From SIG672 sp045605765 (lineage in GTDB: Bacteria > Bacillota > Clostridia > Oscillospirales > CAG-272): DNA of 64,000 nt. The notes beneath the pieces are model-generated. The model was given only the letters and a program-made list of their open reading frames with translations, did no database searches and had not been told where the DNA came from. The number at the start of each line of letters is the position of its first letter. Within the stretch, counting starts at the first letter, position 1. The stretch is taken from NCBI GenBank assembly GCA_045605765.1, contig JAZUQQ010000014.1:62001-126000 (forward strand), read 5' to 3'. This document shows, piece by piece, positions 61,133 to 64,000 of the stretch. The position numbers were made by a program, and so were the translations under genes.

Positions 61133-64000
61133 ATGGCAAGTAGAAAAAACAGGGCAAACGAGCCTGATCTTATAGAAAAAAAACGAACACAGCTTCTGCC
61201 GAGCGGCCAGTCCGTAAGACCTGTGGAAAAGCGTGAAAAAGCCCCCGATAGAAATAAAAACACGGTGTCCGCGGTGAAAAAGGAAAATCAGGAGCCAAAA
61301 GCGCCAAATCCGGACAGTATCGGAAATCAGGCAATGATCTTCATTATGGCGATATTGGCAATATTTTTTGCTTTCTGCCTGCTTCTTACCAATTTGAATA
61401 AGGGCGCACAGGGAATATCGGGTCCTATTGGTTATTACACCTGCCGATTCCTGTATGGCATTTTCGGATACGGTGCGTGGTTTATACCGCTTGTTTTTGT
61501 CGGATACGCTATGTTCTGGAAGAGAAGCGTTGCTAAGAATATACTCGTTCCAAAAATCGTTATAGGCGTTTTTCTAATGGGTGCATTTTCCGCGTTTATA
61601 CAAACGGTCGGACTTACCTTTAATTTCTTCGACAGAAGTGTCAAGTTCTGGGATCTTGACGTTTACTACGATTTTATGGCAAAAAGAAGCGGCGGAGGAA
61701 TTATAGGGGGATTTATCGGCGGAATGCTCTACACGGGCTTTAAGGCAGTATCCCTCGTTGTAATGGGCGCGATACTTCTCACCGCAATAATGTTTATGTT
61801 CGAGATAACTCCCGCCAAGCTGTGGCGACTTATCGTTAAATTTTGTAAGTGGATGCATAAGCGTATCTCGATAGCATATGTCCGCACTAAAGAAAGACGC
61901 GCGGCGGCAAGAGAGGCTGCTGCTCTTGAAGCTTTGAAAGAGCAACAGGAAAGAGAAGAAGCAGCGAAAGAAGATAAGATACGCCGTGCAAAGGAAAAAG
62001 CCGAGCACGACAGACTCGAGAAAGAGCGGATCGAGCGTGAAAAGGCAGAAAAAGCGCGTCTGGAAAAAGAGGAAAGCGATAAGAAGGAAGTTGAAATATC
62101 TTCCTTCTACGATAAGCAGTTCAAGACTCCGAGCACTCCTGATACTCCTGCTTCGGAGCCTGTTAAGGTAACAACACCCACTAAAAAGACGGTTGAGGTA
62201 ACTCCTGTGGATATGGAGCAGGTGCACGATTATAAAACCGCCACCGACGTTATACCTCATATAAAGGGCGATAGAAAGGAGCTTGACGAAGAGGATGTCA
62301 AAAAGATATTCTCCGAAAGGGACGAGCTTCCTCAGGGTCAGTTTATTCCCGCAAGTGAAAGAGAGTACGATATAGACGGCAATCAGCTAAGAAAAGAAAG
62401 AACTGCAAAAGCCGAAAAGATAACTCCTTCGGCGACTATAACACCAAACGAATTTGATGACCTTCCGATTGAGATTATGGAGGTAGAGCGAGAGGCTGTT
62501 GTTGAGGAGGTTGCTCCGCCTGAACAAAAGCCTTATGAACTTCCTCCCATAGACCTTCTTAGCGAGGGCGATGGTGCCCTCGACGGAGATTCTCCCGCAG
62601 AGCTTGAAGCAAATGCGAAGCGTCTGGTCGAGGTGCTTCGGAGCTTTAAGGTTGATGTCGAGGTCGTACATATTTCACACGGACCGACAATTACAAGATA
62701 TGAAGTTGCGCCCAAGGCGGGTGTTAAGGTTAAAGCAATATCGAACCTCGTTGACGATATTGCGCTTAATATGAAAACAAGCGGAGTCCGCGTTGAGCCG
62801 ATACCCGGCAAGGTTGCGGTCGGTATAGAGGTACCCAACAGATCGAGAGCTACCGTGTTCCTACGAAATCTTATAGATACTGAGCAGTTTAGAAACGCAA
62901 AGAGCAAGGTCACCTGTGCTCTCGGCGTGAACGTCGCGGGTGAGCCCGTGCTTCTCGATATTGCCAAGATGCCCCACCTTCTTATTGCGGGTGCTACCGG
63001 TATGGGTAAATCGGTGTGTATAAACAGTCTGCTTGTCAGTCTCCTTTACAGAGCAAAGCCCGATGAGGTCAAGCTTATACTCGTCGACCCCAAGAAGGTA
63101 GAGCTTAATACTTATAACAGACTTCCTCATCTTCTCGTTCCCGTTCTTAACGAGCCGAGAAAGGCGGCAGGTGCGCTCGCGTGGGCAGTTATCGAGATGG
63201 AGCGCCGCTTCACGCTTATTGAGCAGTACGGTGTACGTAACCTTGCAGGATATAACGCTATTGCCGCACAGAATGAGGATATGCAGTATCTGCCTCATAT
63301 TATCATTGTAATAGACGAGCTTGCCGACCTTATGATGCAGGCAAAGGACGACGTCGAGGATTCGATATGCCGCCTTGCCGCAAAGGCACGTGCCGCAGGT
63401 ATGCATATGATCGTCGGTACTCAAAGACCGTCAGTTGACGTCATTACAGGTCTTATCAAGGCAAATATTCCTTCGAGAATTGCCTTTACGGTTGCTTCAA
63501 ATACCGACTCGCGCACCATAATCGACGTAGCGGGCGCAGAAAAGCTCGTCGGACGCGGAGATATGCTCTACGCTCCCGTTCAGGAAATGAAGCCGCTTAG
63601 ACTCCAAGGCTCGTTCGTAAGCGACAGTGAGGTTGAAAGCGTGGTTTCCTTTATAAACGAACAGTGCGAGGTTTCTTACGATTCGGACATTATCGACGAA
63701 ATCGAAGAACAGGCAGCACTCTGCGGAGAAAAGAAAAAGAAAGGTGGAGCGGGTGCTTTGGGCGAGGGTGCCTCGGACGATTCCGAGCTCGACTCCAAAT
63801 TCTACGAAGCAGTCGAGCTTGCGGTTGATGAGGGTAAGATATCGACATCTCTCATTCAGAGAAAGCTCTCACTCGGCTATGGCAGAGCCGCTAAAATTAT
63901 CGACGAGATGGAAAAGCGCGGCATCGTGAGTCCTCCCGATGGACAGAAGCCGAGAACTACGCTTATCTCTCAGCAGGACTATTACGAGATGCGTATAAGA
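61133..64000 (+). CDS. DNA translocase FtsK/SpoIIIE (partial)
   Basis: Open from the ATG at 61133 to the right edge (956 codons), so the extreme C-terminus is missing. The N-terminus is basic, followed by about four membrane helices (about 65-215), a long charged linker (215-475, coiled-coil-like, rich in Glu, Lys and Ala), the motor with Walker A LIAGATGMGKSVC and Walker B IIIVIDELADLM, and the winged gamma domain with QRKLSLGYGRAAKIIDEME near the end. It pumps chromosomal DNA through the septum in division or sporulation. FtsK and SpoIIIE cannot be separated here. Confidence 0.95.
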   Translation, partial: MASRKNRANEPDLIEKKRTQLLPSGQSVRPVEKREKAPDRNKNTVSAVKKENQEPKAPNPDSIGNQAMIFIMAILAIFFAFCLLLTNLNKGAQGISGPIGYYTCRFLYGIFGYGAWFIPLVFVGYAMFWKRSVAKNILVPKIVIGVFLMGAFSAFIQTVGLTFNFFDRSVKFWDLDVYYDFMAKRSGGGIIGGFIGGMLYTGFKAVSLVVMGAILLTAIMFMFEITPAKLWRLIVKFCKWMHKRISIAYVRTKERRAAAREAAALEALKEQQEREEAAKEDKIRRAKEKAEHDRLEKERIEREKAEKARLEKEESDKKEVEISSFYDKQFKTPSTPDTPASEPVKVTTPTKKTVEVTPVDMEQVHDYKTATDVIPHIKGDRKELDEEDVKKIFSERDELPQGQFIPASEREYDIDGNQLRKERTAKAEKITPSATITPNEFDDLPIEIMEVEREAVVEEVAPPEQKPYELPPIDLLSEGDGALDGDSPAELEANAKRLVEVLRSFKVDVEVVHISHGPTITRYEVAPKAGVKVKAISNLVDDIALNMKTSGVRVEPIPGKVAVGIEVPNRSRATVFLRNLIDTEQFRNAKSKVTCALGVNVAGEPVLLDIAKMPHLLIAGATGMGKSVCINSLLVSLLYRAKPDEVKLILVDPKKVELNTYNRLPHLLVPVLNEPRKAAGALAWAVIEMERRFTLIEQYGVRNLAGYNAIAAQNEDMQYLPHIIIVIDELADLMMQAKDDVEDSICRLAAKARAAGMHMIVGTQRPSVDVITGLIKANIPSRIAFTVASNTDSRTIIDVAGAEKLVGRGDMLYAPVQEMKPLRLQGSFVSDSEVESVVSFINEQCEVSYDSDIIDEIEEQAALCGEKKKKGGAGALGEGASDDSELDSKFYEAVELAVDEGKISTSLIQRKLSLGYGRAAKIIDEMEKRGIVSPPDGQKPRTTLISQQDYYEMRIR

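Noticed and set aside
1..64000. CRISPR array, prophage or insertion sequence
   Set aside because: No regularly spaced direct repeats, transposase, integrase or phage structural genes were seen in the window.

Overview
The window is a chromosomal segment of a spore-forming Clostridia. An uncultivated Oscillospirales-type gut lineage is my best guess from gene content; no rRNA is present to prove it. Supporting signs are a spoIIA sporulation operon, a glgD-containing glycogen operon, an SLH/FIVAR surface protein, typical Gram-positive PcrA/Der/DUF177-L32 contexts, strong GGAGG ribosome sites and sigma-A promoters with near-consensus TTGACA-N17-TATAAT. TAA, TAG and TGA are all used as stops. I see no tRNA, rRNA, CRISPR array, prophage or insertion sequence.

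Layout. 1-9780 (mostly minus strand) is housekeeping: a partial DUF6873 protein, rpmB, plsY, der, a PDZ/radical-SAM DUF512 protein, rpmF with DUF177, the spoIIAA-spoIIAB-sigF operon and valS. 10028-25170 (plus) holds ruvCAB, an rRNA-methyltransferase-like gene, an ECF transporter energizing module (ecfA1-ecfA2-ecfT, no S component), truA, and a linked set of DUF5711, CvpA, a ClpE-like unfoldase, a P-type-ATPase-like protein that has lost its catalytic motifs, and an FKBP-type lipoprotein foldase. 25220-35095 (minus) holds serine dehydratase, a 1263-residue SLH/FIVAR surface protein, and a glycerophosphate-polymer cluster (TagD-like and LicC-like nucleotidyltransferases, glycerol-1-phosphate dehydrogenase, acyltransferase, CDP-glycerol polymerase) containing a decayed cytidylyltransferase remnant. 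35306-38240 has pcrA followed by a decayed gene fragment. 38249-48678 (minus) is a complete glycogen pathway: glgB, glgC, glgD, glgA, glgP and a GH13 hydrolase. 49034-64000 (plus) has a transglutaminase/MucBP/InlB-repeat surface protein with a lipoprotein, a UDPGP-family pyrophosphorylase, DUF6062, an HTH-cupin regulator, an acyl-CoA synthetase, a frameshifted sugar isomerase, mltG, uppP and a partial ftsK/spoIIIE.

How the parts fit. Glycogen is built by GlgC/GlgD-GlgA-GlgB and broken down by GlgP and the amylase. UDPGP, the CDP-glycerol cluster, UppP and MltG serve the cell envelope. The spoIIA operon and possibly the FtsK/SpoIIIE translocase serve sporulation.

The most unusual item is the intact 930-codon P-type ATPase homologue at 21133-23925. 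Its phosphorylated Asp, TGES glutamate and hinge aspartates are all replaced, which suggests a pseudoenzyme. Other points are the pairing of glycerol-1-phosphate dehydrogenase with CDP-glycerol genes, a single-base frameshift in a C6 tract at 57909-57914, a hydrophilic out-of-frame tail on the SLH protein, and two gene relics in apparently empty intergenic DNA.
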